Shown here: positions 6,699-13,987 of the stretch, piece after piece
Numbering within the stretch: position 1 is the first letter of the stretch
How the letters are laid out: each line of letters starts with the position of its first letter
Origin: Alphaproteobacteria bacterium
Lineage (GTDB): Bacteria; Pseudomonadota; Alphaproteobacteria; Sphingomonadales; SMXR01
Direction: 5' to 3'
Assembly: GCA_004356215.1 (NCBI GenBank)
Contig: SMXR01000100.1
Location: 1-14,046 of the forward strand
Length of the DNA stretch: 14,046 nucleotides
The notes under the pieces: model-generated
Seen by the model: the letters and a program-made list of their open reading frames with translations, nothing else
Told to the model about the DNA's origin: nothing
Database searches by the model: none
Made by a program: the position numbers and the translations under genes

Positions 6699-7181
6699 CT
6701 ACCCGGAGATGTCGATCAGTTCGATCTCAAACACCAGCATGCCAGCCGGGGCGCCTGGGCTGTTGTTGTAGGCCAACTCAACCGGGATCCAGAGCAGGGC
6801 TTTTTCGCCTTTTGACATGGTTGGGATGGCCATCTGCCAGCCGGGGATAAGCCGTGACAGCGGAAACGTCGCGGGCTCGCCGCGGACAACCGAGCTGTCA
6901 AACATCACGCCGTCCGTGGTCCAGCCGGTATAATGAACCGTCACGTCATTATCCAGCGTTGGGAAATTTTCACCGTCGCCTTCGGTGACAATCCGGACGC
7001 CGATGCCTTCAGCGGTTACCGTGGCATCGGCGGGAATGGCGCCAACATCGGCGGGCGCAGCTATAGTGTTTTCAGTCATTGGGGCTTCCTGTTCTGTTAC
7101 ATCTTCCGCCTGATCACAGCCAACAACCATCAGGGATAGGGCAAGAGCAGCAAAGATGAGTTTGGGGTTTTGAATTTTCAT
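6699..7181 (-). CDS. FKBP-type peptidyl-prolyl cis-trans isomerase, lipoprotein
   Basis: A 160-residue protein with an N-terminal lipoprotein signal (hydrophobic run ending VVGC, Cys22), an acidic linker of about 35 residues, and one FKBP domain. The FKBP pocket residues are all visible: Y84 (HYTG), F94-D95 (FDSS), F106, I112 and W115 (IPGW), Y138 (ELAY) and F151. It should therefore be an active prolyl isomerase acting on proteins in the periplasm. Asp23 directly after the lipidated Cys is the inner-membrane retention signal in E. coli; whether the rule holds here is unknown. Start ATG 7181 has an AAGGAA site that begins at the rph stop, 13 bases upstream, and eight bases separate it from rdgB. 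It is thus embedded in the rph-rdgB operon, where the two flanking genes are usually adjacent. Confidence 0.93.
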   Translation of the reverse strand: MKIQNPKLIFAALALSLMVVGCDQAEDVTEQEAPMTENTIAAPADVGAIPADATVTAEGIGVRIVTEGDGENFPTLDNDVTVHYTGWTTDGVMFDSSVVRGEPATFPLSRLIPGWQMAIPTMSKGEKALLWIPVELAYNNSPGAPAGMLVFEIELIDISG

Positions 7182-7194
7182 GTGGTTTCCTTTT

Positions 7195-7908
7195 TTAGCT
7201 CAAGGCCTTGTCCTGGGCCTTGAAAATTTCATCGCAGCCAATTTTGGCCAGCCTTAACAGTCTGAGAAAATCTTCCTCGGAAAAGGGTTCTCCTTCAGCG
7301 GTTGCCTGGATTTCAACCAGGCCGCCCTTGCGGGTCAGCACAAAGTTGGCATCGACCTCAGCGGCACTGTCTTCGGCATAGTCCAGATCAAGGACCGGGG
7401 TTTTTTCAAAAAGTCCGGACGAAACTGCGGCAATCTGATCAATAAAGGGGATCGCTTCGATCAGGCCTTCATCAACCATCTTCTGAAAACATAAGTGCAG
7501 GGCAACATAAGCGCCTGAGATGGCTGCGGTGCGGGTACCGCCATCAGCCTGAATGACGTCGCAATCAAGCCGGATCTGGCGTTCACCGATGGCTGAAAGA
7601 TCGGTCACCGCGCGCAGCGAACGGCCAATCAGGCGTTGAATTTCCTGGGTGCGGCCTGATTGTTTGCCGCGCGCGGCCTCACGCGACATGCGTTCGTGGG
7701 TTGAACGCGGCAGCATGCCGTATTCCGCCGTGACCCAGCCTTTTCCGGATTCTTTAAGCCATCTCGGGGTAAAGTGTTCGAGACTGGCGGTACACAGCAC
7801 ATGGGTGTCGCCAAACTTCGCCAAAACAGAACCTTCGGCGTATTTGGTAAAACCAGCCTCGAAGCTGACCGGGCGCATGGCATCTTGTGAGCGTCCTGAA
7901 GGGCGCAT
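7195..7908 (-). CDS. rph: Ribonuclease PH
   Basis: RNase PH is a phosphate-dependent 3'-5' exoribonuclease that trims tRNA 3' ends and works as a hexameric ring. The 237 residues match the family. Strongly conserved stretches are GWVTAEYGMLPRSTHERM (57-74), the phosphate-binding GRTQEIQRLIGRSLRAV (85-101, with R86), DCDVIQADGGTRTAAISGAY (115-134) and EDSAAEVDANFV (179-190), which holds the metal-binding aspartates. The ATG at 7908 has GGAGA upstream. It heads a four-gene operon and is divergent from hrcA, a common alphaproteobacterial arrangement. I see no convincing promoter for it in the intergenic gap. Confidence 0.97.
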   Translation of the reverse strand: MRPSGRSQDAMRPVSFEAGFTKYAEGSVLAKFGDTHVLCTASLEHFTPRWLKESGKGWVTAEYGMLPRSTHERMSREAARGKQSGRTQEIQRLIGRSLRAVTDLSAIGERQIRLDCDVIQADGGTRTAAISGAYVALHLCFQKMVDEGLIEAIPFIDQIAAVSSGLFEKTPVLDLDYAEDSAAEVDANFVLTRKGGLVEIQATAEGEPFSEEDFLRLLRLAKIGCDEIFKAQDKALS

Positions 7909-8064
7909 ATATTCTCTCCAAAAAAGTTCGAGACGGTTCTATCTCCCCCTGCCGCCCCCGTCCAGACATTTGGCGCCTTTGGCGAAACTTTTACCATTGG
8001 CTTGAGCTTTCCCTCTGAATAAGTGTACCTAAATGTAACGCTACTAAGAAAACGGGATCGGAAA
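7909..8064. promoter_or_regulatory. Divergent rph-hrcA intergenic region
   Basis: The gap between the rph start and the preferred hrcA start should hold promoters for both directions, but none stands out. A CTTGAG at 8001 resembles a -35 element, and CCTAAAT at 8028 resembles an alphaproteobacterial sigma32 -10. They are 23 bases apart, too far for the usual spacing. No CIRCE repeat (TTAGCACTC-N9-GAGTGCTAA) is present, so I see no sign that HrcA represses its own gene here. Confidence 0.35.
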
Positions 8065-9102
8065 TTGCCTCGGCAGGACCATAACACCAGATCGCTTGGA
8101 ATTTTACGCCAGATCGTAGAAACCTATCTTGATACTGGTGTGCCGGTCGGTTCCACTACCCTGGCCCGCGGGGGCCTTTTCAACCTGTCGCCAGCGAGTA
8201 TCCGCAACATCATGGCCGAGCTGGAAGATGCCGGGTTTTTGTACGCCCCTCATACCTCTGCCGGGCGGTTGCCGACCGAGCGGGGTTTGCGCCTTTTTGT
8301 CGATGGTCTTTTGGAAATGGGAAATCTCACCAAGGAAGAACAAAAAGCCATTAATGCGCGGTGTAAAGGTGCTGGGCTGGATCTGGAATCGGTTCTGGAG
8401 GAAGCCACAACGCTGCTATCCGGGTTGTCGCATTGCGCCGGGGTGGTTTCGGTGCCCAAGCAAAACACCGCCTTGAAGCATGTCGAATTTGTCAGTCTTG
8501 GTACCGGCCGCGGTCTGGCCATTCTGGTGTTTCAAAACAACACCGTAGAAAACCGGGTGATTGAAATCCCCATCGGGCTGCCACCTTCGTCGCTGGTGAA
8601 AGCTGCAAATTACCTGAACACCAAGGTTGAAGGCAAAACTCTGGAGCAGGTCCGGGCCCTGGTGCAATATGAAATGAAAAAGGAAAAAGCGACGCTGGAT
8701 AACCTGACCAAGCAGATTGTTTCCGAGGGGTTGGCGACCTGGGCCGGAGCCGAGGAAGCCCATGAAACCTTAATCGTGCGCGGCCGCGCCAATTTGCTGG
8801 AAGATGAAAGTGTTGCTGAAAACCTCGAACGGGTGCGCATGCTTTTTGAAGACCTGGAGCAGAAAAAAGACCTCCTGGACCTGCTGAAAACCGCCAAGGA
8901 AGGTGAAGGGGTGCGGATTTTTATCGGAGCGGAAAACAAGCTTTTTTCACTGTCCGGATCCAGCGTAATCGTGTCCCCCTATAAGAACGAATCCGGGAAA
9001 ATGATTGGGGCGATCGGTGTGATCGGGCCGACCCGGCTGAATTATGCCCGCATCATTCCATTGGTGGATTATACCGCGCAGGTCATTAGCCGCTTGATTT
9101 AA
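8065..9102 (+). CDS. hrcA: Heat-inducible transcription repressor HrcA
   Basis: HrcA is a dimeric winged-helix repressor that binds CIRCE operators and is kept folded by GroEL. Visible are the N-terminal DNA-binding domain (GILRQIVETYLDTGVPVGS, then LSPASIRNIMAELEDAGFL and PHTSAGRLPTERGLRLFVDG) and the C-terminal GAF-like part ending GVIGPTRLNYARIIPLVDY. The frame opens at a GTG at 8023 (359 residues). I prefer the TTG at 8065 (345 residues): the extra 14 residues do not resemble the family, GGGA lies seven bases before the TTG, and the shorter form fits the usual length. This start is uncertain. It is divergent from rph and probably co-transcribed with grpE, 52 bases downstream. Confidence 0.93.
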   Translation: MPRQDHNTRSLGILRQIVETYLDTGVPVGSTTLARGGLFNLSPASIRNIMAELEDAGFLYAPHTSAGRLPTERGLRLFVDGLLEMGNLTKEEQKAINARCKGAGLDLESVLEEATTLLSGLSHCAGVVSVPKQNTALKHVEFVSLGTGRGLAILVFQNNTVENRVIEIPIGLPPSSLVKAANYLNTKVEGKTLEQVRALVQYEMKKEKATLDNLTKQIVSEGLATWAGAEEAHETLIVRGRANLLEDESVAENLERVRMLFEDLEQKKDLLDLLKTAKEGEGVRIFIGAENKLFSLSGSSVIVSPYKNESGKMIGAIGVIGPTRLNYARIIPLVDYTAQVISRLI

Positions 9103-9144
9103 TTGCCGCAATCCTTATTTAGAGGGCTGAACTCAATTACCGAT

Positions 9145-9150
9145 GAGGGA
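9145..9150 (+). promoter_or_regulatory. Ribosome-binding site deciding the grpE start
   Basis: GAGGGA lies four bases before the ATG at 9155. The in-frame ATG at 9143, four codons earlier, has no purine-rich sequence before it and overlaps this site, so 9155 is the better start. Confidence 0.65.
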
Positions 9151-9154
9151 TGTT

Positions 9155-9811
9155 ATGACATCTGGGAAATCAAACGGGTCCAAAAAACCCACTCAGAAAG
9201 CCAAAACCACCAAGGCCAAGGAAAAAAAGCCGGAGGTGAAAGAAGAAACCCCCAAGGCGCCCGCCGAAGAGGCTCAAAAGCCCGAAGCGGCGCCAAAGCC
9301 TAAAGCGGCGGAGGTGGTAAGCCACGCCGAGGAGATAAAGGTGTTAAACGAAAAAGTACTGCGTGCCCTGGCCGAAGCCGAAAATACCCGGCGCCGGGCC
9401 GAGCGTGAAATTGTCGATGCCCGGGCCTATTCGATCACCGGGTTTGCCCGTGAAATGCTGACGGTTCAGGATAACCTGCGCCGGGCGCTGGCGCATTTGC
9501 CCGAAGAAATGAAAAATAGCGAAACCTATAAGGCTTTTGTCGAAGGGGTTGAGGTGACCGAACGCGAGCTTTTAAACATTTTTGACCGCCACGGCATCAA
9601 AATGGTCTCGCCCAAGGGCGAAGAGTACGACCACAACCTGCATCAGGCGATTTTTGAGGTGGAAACCGATGAGGCAAAGCCCGGAACCATCGTCCAAGTG
9701 GTCCAGGAAGGTTATGTAATCCGCGACCGCCTGCTGCGCCCGGCCATGGTTGGCGTTGCCAAGGCACCAACCTCTAAGAGGGAAAAGCCTGAGGAGAAAG
9801 AAAAGGAATAA
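9155..9811 (+). CDS. grpE: GrpE nucleotide exchange factor
   Basis: GrpE is the dimeric co-chaperone that releases ADP from DnaK. From the ATG at 9155 it has 218 residues. Residues 2-52 are a low-complexity Lys/Ala/Pro/Glu tract, presumably disordered. They are followed by the long dimer helix (about 55-110, with LRALAEAENTRRRAER) and the C-terminal beta domain with the signature YDHNLHQAIFEV (158-169) and GTIVQVVQEGYVIRDRLLRPAMVGVAK (177-203). A short charged tail ends KPEEKEKE. The N-terminal tract is more lysine-rich than in many homologues. It follows hrcA directly and precedes dnaK by 193 bases, which contain a separate dnaK promoter candidate. Confidence 0.96.
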   Translation: MTSGKSNGSKKPTQKAKTTKAKEKKPEVKEETPKAPAEEAQKPEAAPKPKAAEVVSHAEEIKVLNEKVLRALAEAENTRRRAEREIVDARAYSITGFAREMLTVQDNLRRALAHLPEEMKNSETYKAFVEGVEVTERELLNIFDRHGIKMVSPKGEEYDHNLHQAIFEVETDEAKPGTIVQVVQEGYVIRDRLLRPAMVGVAKAPTSKREKPEEKEKE

Positions 9812-9858
9812 TTCCCATTTAATTAGAGGGGTTTAGGGAAAAATTCTTTTGGGCAACC

Positions 9859-9887
9859 CTTGTACACTGGGCAATCCATTCCCATAT
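9859..9887 (+). promoter_or_regulatory. Sigma32 (heat-shock) promoter candidate for dnaK
   Basis: CTTG (9859-9862), followed after 18 bases by CCCATAT (9881-9887), fits the alphaproteobacterial RpoH consensus CTTG-N17/18-CYTATnT at all but one specified -10 base. It also fits the E. coli CCCCATnTA form. Transcription would start near 9895, giving a dnaK leader of about 110 bases. The role is inferred from sequence match and from dnaK being a classic RpoH target. Confidence 0.65.
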
Positions 9888-9905
9888 AAAACCCGTTAAA
9901 TATGA

Positions 9906-9930
9906 GGTTTGGTGCCTTTGGGGCCAAACC
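9906..9930 (+). other. Hairpin in the dnaK leader (or grpE terminator)
   Basis: A perfect 7-bp stem, GGTTTGG at 9906-9912 with CCAAACC at 9924-9930, encloses an 11-base loop and is followed by AAAAATTTT. It could be a weak intrinsic terminator for hrcA-grpE. If transcription starts at the sigma32-like promoter near 9895, it would instead be a hairpin about 12 bases into the dnaK message. The T run is short and separated from the stem by five A bases, which argues against efficient termination. Confidence 0.5.
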
Positions 9931-10004
9931 AAAAATTTTAATTAACGGCCGCCCAAAAAGCACAAGCAAGTGTGGGGGTCAAAACAAAAAGAAGTGAGGA
10001 AAGA

Positions 10005-11927
10005 ATGAGCAAGGTAATCGGAATTGATCTTGGGACCACGAACTCGTGCGTTGCCATCATGGAAGGGTCAAAACCCAAAGTAATCGAAAATTCAGAAGGG
10101 GGCCGGACCACGCCCTCAATCGTCGCCTTTACAGATAAAGGCGAGCGTCTGGTTGGTCAGTCGGCAAAACGCCAGGCTGTCACCAACCCGGAAAACACGC
10201 TTTTTGCAATCAAGCGCCTGATTGGCCGCCGGTTTGACGATAAAACCACGCAAAAAGACATCAAAATGGTGCCTTACACAATCTCCAAGGCCAAGGGCGG
10301 TGACGCCTGGGTAGAAGCCCAAGGAGAAAAGTACAGCCCAAGCCAGATTTCCGCCTTCATTTTGCAAAAGATGAAAGAAACCGCGGAAAGTTATTTGGGC
10401 GAAAGTGTTGCCCAGGCGGTGATAACGGTTCCCGCTTATTTTAACGATGCCCAGCGCCAGGCCACCAAGGATGCCGGCAAGATTGCCGGCCTTGAGGTTT
10501 TGCGTATCATCAACGAGCCAACCGCAGCAGCCCTGGCCTATGGCCTTGATAAGGGCGAAGCCCAAACGATCGCTGTTTACGATCTCGGCGGTGGCACCTT
10601 TGATATTTCCATTCTCGAGATTGGCGATGGCGTTTTTGAGGTGAAGTCAACCAATGGCGACACCTTCCTTGGCGGTGAAGATTTTGATCTGAGGCTGGTC
10701 GATTTCCTGGCTGAGGAGTTCAAAAAGGAAAACAGCATCGACTTGCGTACCGACAAAATGGCCCTGCAGCGCCTGAAAGAAGCCGCTGAAAAGGCCAAGG
10801 TTGAATTATCATCGGCGACCGAAACCGAGATTAACCTGCCATTTATTACCGCGGATTCCACCGGTCCCAAGCATTTGACCGTGAAGCTGAGCCGCGCCAA
10901 GCTGGAAAGCCTGGTTGATGACCTTATCACGCGCACGCTTAAGCCCTGTGAAAAGGCCTTGAAAGACGCCGGCCTCTCCAAAGGCGACATCAAGGAAGTT
11001 ATCCTGGTTGGCGGCATGACCCGTATGCCCAAGGTTGTTGAAACGGTGAAAAGCTTTTTTGGCCGCGACCCGCACAAGGGCGTCAACCCCGATGAGGTTG
11101 TTGCCATGGGCGCCGCCATTCAGGCCGGCGTATTGCAGGGCGATGTCAAGGATGTTCTCCTGCTGGATGTCACGCCGCTGTCGCTCGGCATTGAAACCCT
11201 GGGCGGTGTGTTCACCCGTCTGATCGATCGCAACACCACAATCCCAACCAAGAAAAGCCAGGTGTTCTCGACCGCCGAAGACAATCAGAACGCGGTCACC
11301 ATCCGGGTGTTCCAGGGCGAACGCGAAATGGCCTCTGATAACAAGCTTTTAGGCCAGTTCGACCTGATCGGCATTCCCCCGGCCCCTCGCGGTGTTCCCC
11401 AGGTTGAAGTTACTTTCGACATCGACGCCAACGGCATTGTCAACGTCCATGCCAAGGACAAGGGAACCGGCAAGGAGCACCAGATCCGTATCCAGGCTTC
11501 TGGCGGCCTTTCCGATGAAGAGATTGATGGCATGGTCAAGGATGCCGAATCCCATGCTGAAGAGGATAAAGCCAAGCGTGAGTTGGTCGATGCCCGCAAC
11601 CAGGGCGAAGGCCTGATCCATGCCTCAGAGAAAAACCTGAAAGAATATGGCGACAAGGTTGATGATGAGACCAAAACCGCAATCGTCGATGCCGCCGCGG
11701 CCTTAAAGCCGGCCCTTGAGGGTGATGATATTGAAGACATCAAGGCCAAGACCGAAACATTGGCACAGGTTTCCATGAAACTGGGTGAAGAAATCTACAA
11801 AGCCCAACAGGCCGCAGAAGGTGGCGAGGCCGCCGCAGAAGAGGCGACCAGCGAGGCCAAGGATGACAATGTTGTTGATGCCGACTTCGAAGAGGTCGAC
11901 GACGACAAAAAGAAGAAAAAGAAATAA
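10005..11927 (+). CDS. dnaK: Molecular chaperone DnaK (Hsp70)
   Basis: Cytoplasmic Hsp70 that folds and protects proteins with DnaJ and GrpE; 640 residues from the ATG at 10005. The frame extends upstream to a GTG at 9972, but the ATG has GAGG before it and gives the canonical MSKVIGIDLGTTNSC start. Visible are the ATPase domain (phosphate loop IDLGTTNS, then INEPTAAALAYG and the second phosphate loop VYDLGGGTFD), VGGMTRMPKV, the interdomain linker VLLLDVTPLSLGIETLGG near residue 390, the substrate-binding domain and the helical lid. The C terminus VVDADFEEVDDD matches the family but is followed by six lysines. It is followed by dnaJ after 99 bases that contain a hairpin. A sigma32-like promoter precedes it. 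Confidence 0.98.
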   Translation: MSKVIGIDLGTTNSCVAIMEGSKPKVIENSEGGRTTPSIVAFTDKGERLVGQSAKRQAVTNPENTLFAIKRLIGRRFDDKTTQKDIKMVPYTISKAKGGDAWVEAQGEKYSPSQISAFILQKMKETAESYLGESVAQAVITVPAYFNDAQRQATKDAGKIAGLEVLRIINEPTAAALAYGLDKGEAQTIAVYDLGGGTFDISILEIGDGVFEVKSTNGDTFLGGEDFDLRLVDFLAEEFKKENSIDLRTDKMALQRLKEAAEKAKVELSSATETEINLPFITADSTGPKHLTVKLSRAKLESLVDDLITRTLKPCEKALKDAGLSKGDIKEVILVGGMTRMPKVVETVKSFFGRDPHKGVNPDEVVAMGAAIQAGVLQGDVKDVLLLDVTPLSLGIETLGGVFTRLIDRNTTIPTKKSQVFSTAEDNQNAVTIRVFQGEREMASDNKLLGQFDLIGIPPAPRGVPQVEVTFDIDANGIVNVHAKDKGTGKEHQIRIQASGGLSDEEIDGMVKDAESHAEEDKAKRELVDARNQGEGLIHASEKNLKEYGDKVDDETKTAIVDAAAALKPALEGDDIEDIKAKTETLAQVSMKLGEEIYKAQQAAEGGEAAAEEATSEAKDDNVVDADFEEVDDDKKKKKK

Positions 11928-11955
11928 ACTTTTCGAGGGTTCTTGAATTCGATTG

Positions 11956-11993
11956 CAGCCAGGTGTCTTAATGTCCCCTGGCTGTGTCGTTTT
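11956..11993 (+). terminator. Terminator-like hairpin between dnaK and dnaJ
   Basis: An 8-bp perfect stem, CAGCCAGG at 11956-11963 with CCTGGCTG at 11977-11984, encloses a 13-base loop and is followed by TGTCG and TTTT. The short, delayed T run suggests partial termination. This would let dnaK be made in excess over dnaJ while still allowing read-through; that reading is inference. No separate dnaJ promoter is convincing. Confidence 0.5.
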
Positions 11994-12026
11994 CGGGCGG
12001 GCAATGGTTAAGGAACGGATGGGTTA

Positions 12027-13175
12027 ATGGCCAAAAGCGATTATTATGCCACTCTTGGGGTTGACCGGCGCGCGGATGACGCTTCCCTCAAGTCGGCCTA
12101 TCGCAAGCTGGCAATGAAATTTCATCCCGACAAAAACCCGGACGATGCCGCCGCGGAACAAAAGTTCAAGGAAGTCAACGAAGCCTACGACGCCCTGAAG
12201 AACCCGCAAAAACGTGCTGCATACGACCAGTTCGGCCATGCCGCATTTGAAAGTGGCGGGTTTGGCGGCGCCCAGGGCTTTGGCGGCGGACGCCACCCCG
12301 GCGGGGATGCCTTTTCTGATGTTTTTGAAGACCTTTTCGGCGACTTCATGGGCGGCGGCCGTGGACGCCAGCCAAAAAGCGCCGCCCGGCGCGGTGCCGA
12401 TCTCAGGTTTAATTTAGCAATTTCCCTGGAAGAAGCCTTCCATGGCAAAAGCCAAAACTTGGATGTTTCCGCCACCGTAAAATGCGGTGAGTGCAATGGC
12501 TCGGGCGCAGGCAAAGGGAGTTCACCCCAGACTTGCCCGGATTGCAAAGGCGCTGGCCGGATGCGGATGCAGCAAGGGTTTTTTGTTGTCGAGCGCACCT
12601 GTCCCACCTGCCAGGGCGCCGGCCAGATAATATCCGACCCCTGCCGGCCTTGTTCAGGCTCTGGCCGGGTCCAAAAGAAAAAATCGCTTTCGGTAAAAAT
12701 CCCGGCTGGGGTTGAAGAAGGCACCCGGATCAGGCTTTCTGGTGAAGGCGAAGCCGGGGTCCGCGGCGGACCCTCGGGGGATCTTTACATCTTTATTTCG
12801 ATCAAACCCCACGCCCTATTCAAGCGCAAGGGCAGCACCATTTATTGCCAGGTGCCGATCCCGGTGACCGAGGCTATTTTGAGCGGAAGTTTTGAAGTAC
12901 CTACCTTGGGCGGGAAAATTGCCCGGGTTAAAATTCCCGCCGGCACCCAGACCGGCCGTCAATTCCGTTTGCGTGGCAAGGGCATGCCGGTTCTGAACTC
13001 TTCCCGGGTTGGTGACATGATTATTGAAGTAAAAATCGAAACCCCGGTGAACCTTTCGAAAAAACAAAAAGCCAACATCAAGGAATTCGCCACCGAAGAT
13101 GGCAAAAAATGGTCGCCGGAAAGCTCAAAATTCTTCTCCAAGGTTAAGGCCTTCTGGGACGACCTGACCGATTAG
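12027..13175 (+). CDS. dnaJ: Co-chaperone DnaJ (Hsp40)
   Basis: DnaJ delivers substrates to DnaK and stimulates its ATPase. The 382-residue protein is a complete type I Hsp40. It has a J-domain with the HPD motif at 33-35, a Gly/Phe-rich region about 75-115, and four zinc-finger repeats with cysteine pairs at 153/156 (CGECNGSG), 170/173 (CPDCKGAG), 192/195 (CPTCQGAG) and 206/209 (CRPCSGSG). C-terminal beta-sandwich domains follow, with FRLRGKGMPVL. The ATG at 12027 starts the canonical MAKSDYYATLGV. It lies 99 bases after dnaK and probably shares its transcript by read-through past the intergenic hairpin. Confidence 0.98.
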   Translation: MAKSDYYATLGVDRRADDASLKSAYRKLAMKFHPDKNPDDAAAEQKFKEVNEAYDALKNPQKRAAYDQFGHAAFESGGFGGAQGFGGGRHPGGDAFSDVFEDLFGDFMGGGRGRQPKSAARRGADLRFNLAISLEEAFHGKSQNLDVSATVKCGECNGSGAGKGSSPQTCPDCKGAGRMRMQQGFFVVERTCPTCQGAGQIISDPCRPCSGSGRVQKKKSLSVKIPAGVEEGTRIRLSGEGEAGVRGGPSGDLYIFISIKPHALFKRKGSTIYCQVPIPVTEAILSGSFEVPTLGGKIARVKIPAGTQTGRQFRLRGKGMPVLNSSRVGDMIIEVKIETPVNLSKKQKANIKEFATEDGKKWSPESSKFFSKVKAFWDDLTD

Positions 13176-13238
13176 GCCAAAGCCCTTTTCGAAACCCTTC
13201 TTAGCCGTTACAGTCCCTAGGGTAAGGGATAAAACGCC

Positions 13239-13976
13239 GTGCAAAAAACCAAAATAGCAATCGCCGGGGGCCTCGGCCGTATGGGCCAGAAGACTTTGGT
13301 GGAAATCCTTGAAGACGATGGCGCTGTTCTTTCGGGCGTTTTGGTGCGGAAGGGAAGTTTTGCCCTGGGCACCCCGGTTTTATTCCCGGACACCCAGGTC
13401 GGTACCGGCCAAAATTATTCGGATGACCGGGAAGGTGTTTTCAGGGATTCAGACGTGGTGATTGATTTTACTACCGCCGATGCCAGCGTTGAAAACGCAA
13501 AAGCCGCAGCCAAAACCGAAACCCCTTTGGTGATCGGGGCAACCGGGTTCAGCGACGCCCAATTAAAAGAGATCAACGCCTCGGCCAAAGCGGCGCCGAT
13601 TCTGTTGTCTTATAATATGTCGTTTGCCATCACCGCGTTGGGTCATGCGCTACAGGGTCTTTCGGGTGATTTGGGCGATGCCTTCCATGTCGAGATCACC
13701 GATATTCACCACAAGGATAAAAAGGACGCGCCATCGGGGACCGCCCTGATGCTGGGTGAGGCGATTGGGCGACCCCAAGGCGCGATTAAATACACCTCGC
13801 ACCGCAAGGGCCATGAAATCGGCGAACACCGTATTCTGTTTTCCGGCCCCGGGGAAGAAATCGAGGTCATACACCGCGCCAGAGACCGGCGCCTGTTTGC
13901 CCGCGGCGCGGTTTTGGCAGCTCACTGGCTTAAGGGCAAAAAGCCCGGGCTTTATACGTTGAAAGACATTCTTTAA
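13239..13976 (+). CDS. dapB: 4-hydroxy-tetrahydrodipicolinate reductase, compact form
   Basis: DapB reduces the dihydrodipicolinate precursor with NAD(P)H on the way to diaminopimelate and lysine. The GTG start at 13239 gives 245 residues, against about 265-275 usually. Visible are the nucleotide-binding GGLGRMG at 10-16, VIDFTTADAS at 74-83, VIGATGF at 98-104, and the catalytic and substrate-binding block DIHHKDKKDAPSGTAL at 155-170, with H157 and K161 in the expected places. GEH near 195-197 and a family-type C terminus follow. By eye the missing length lies mainly between SGTAL and GEH. The usual ANFSxGV segment reads SYNMSFAI. It lies 63 bases after dnaJ and 11 bases before the next gene. 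Confidence 0.94.
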   Translation: MQKTKIAIAGGLGRMGQKTLVEILEDDGAVLSGVLVRKGSFALGTPVLFPDTQVGTGQNYSDDREGVFRDSDVVIDFTTADASVENAKAAAKTETPLVIGATGFSDAQLKEINASAKAAPILLSYNMSFAITALGHALQGLSGDLGDAFHVEITDIHHKDKKDAPSGTALMLGEAIGRPQGAIKYTSHRKGHEIGEHRILFSGPGEEIEVIHRARDRRLFARGAVLAAHWLKGKKPGLYTLKDIL

Positions 13977-13987
13977 AGGGTTCCGGT

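Noticed and set aside
8001..8034. Sigma32-like elements CTTGAG and CCTAAAT before hrcA
   Set aside because: The spacing of 23 bases is outside the known range and the -35 match is partial.
9972..10004. GTG start extending DnaK by 11 residues
   Set aside because: The ATG at 10005 has a good ribosome-binding site and gives the canonical N terminus of the family.
10577..11119. Open frame of 180 codons antisense to dnaK
   Set aside because: The Ser/Arg-rich translation is typical of the antisense of a highly expressed gene, and dnaK itself is intact.
11942..11974. CTTGAAT upstream of dnaJ as a heat-shock -35
   Set aside because: The nearest -10-like CTTAATG is 21 bases away, and the region is better explained by the hairpin.
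13196..13229. Inverted repeat CCCTT...AAGGG with CCCTAGGG between dnaJ and dapB as a terminator
   Set aside because: The stem is only five bases with a long loop and no T run follows.
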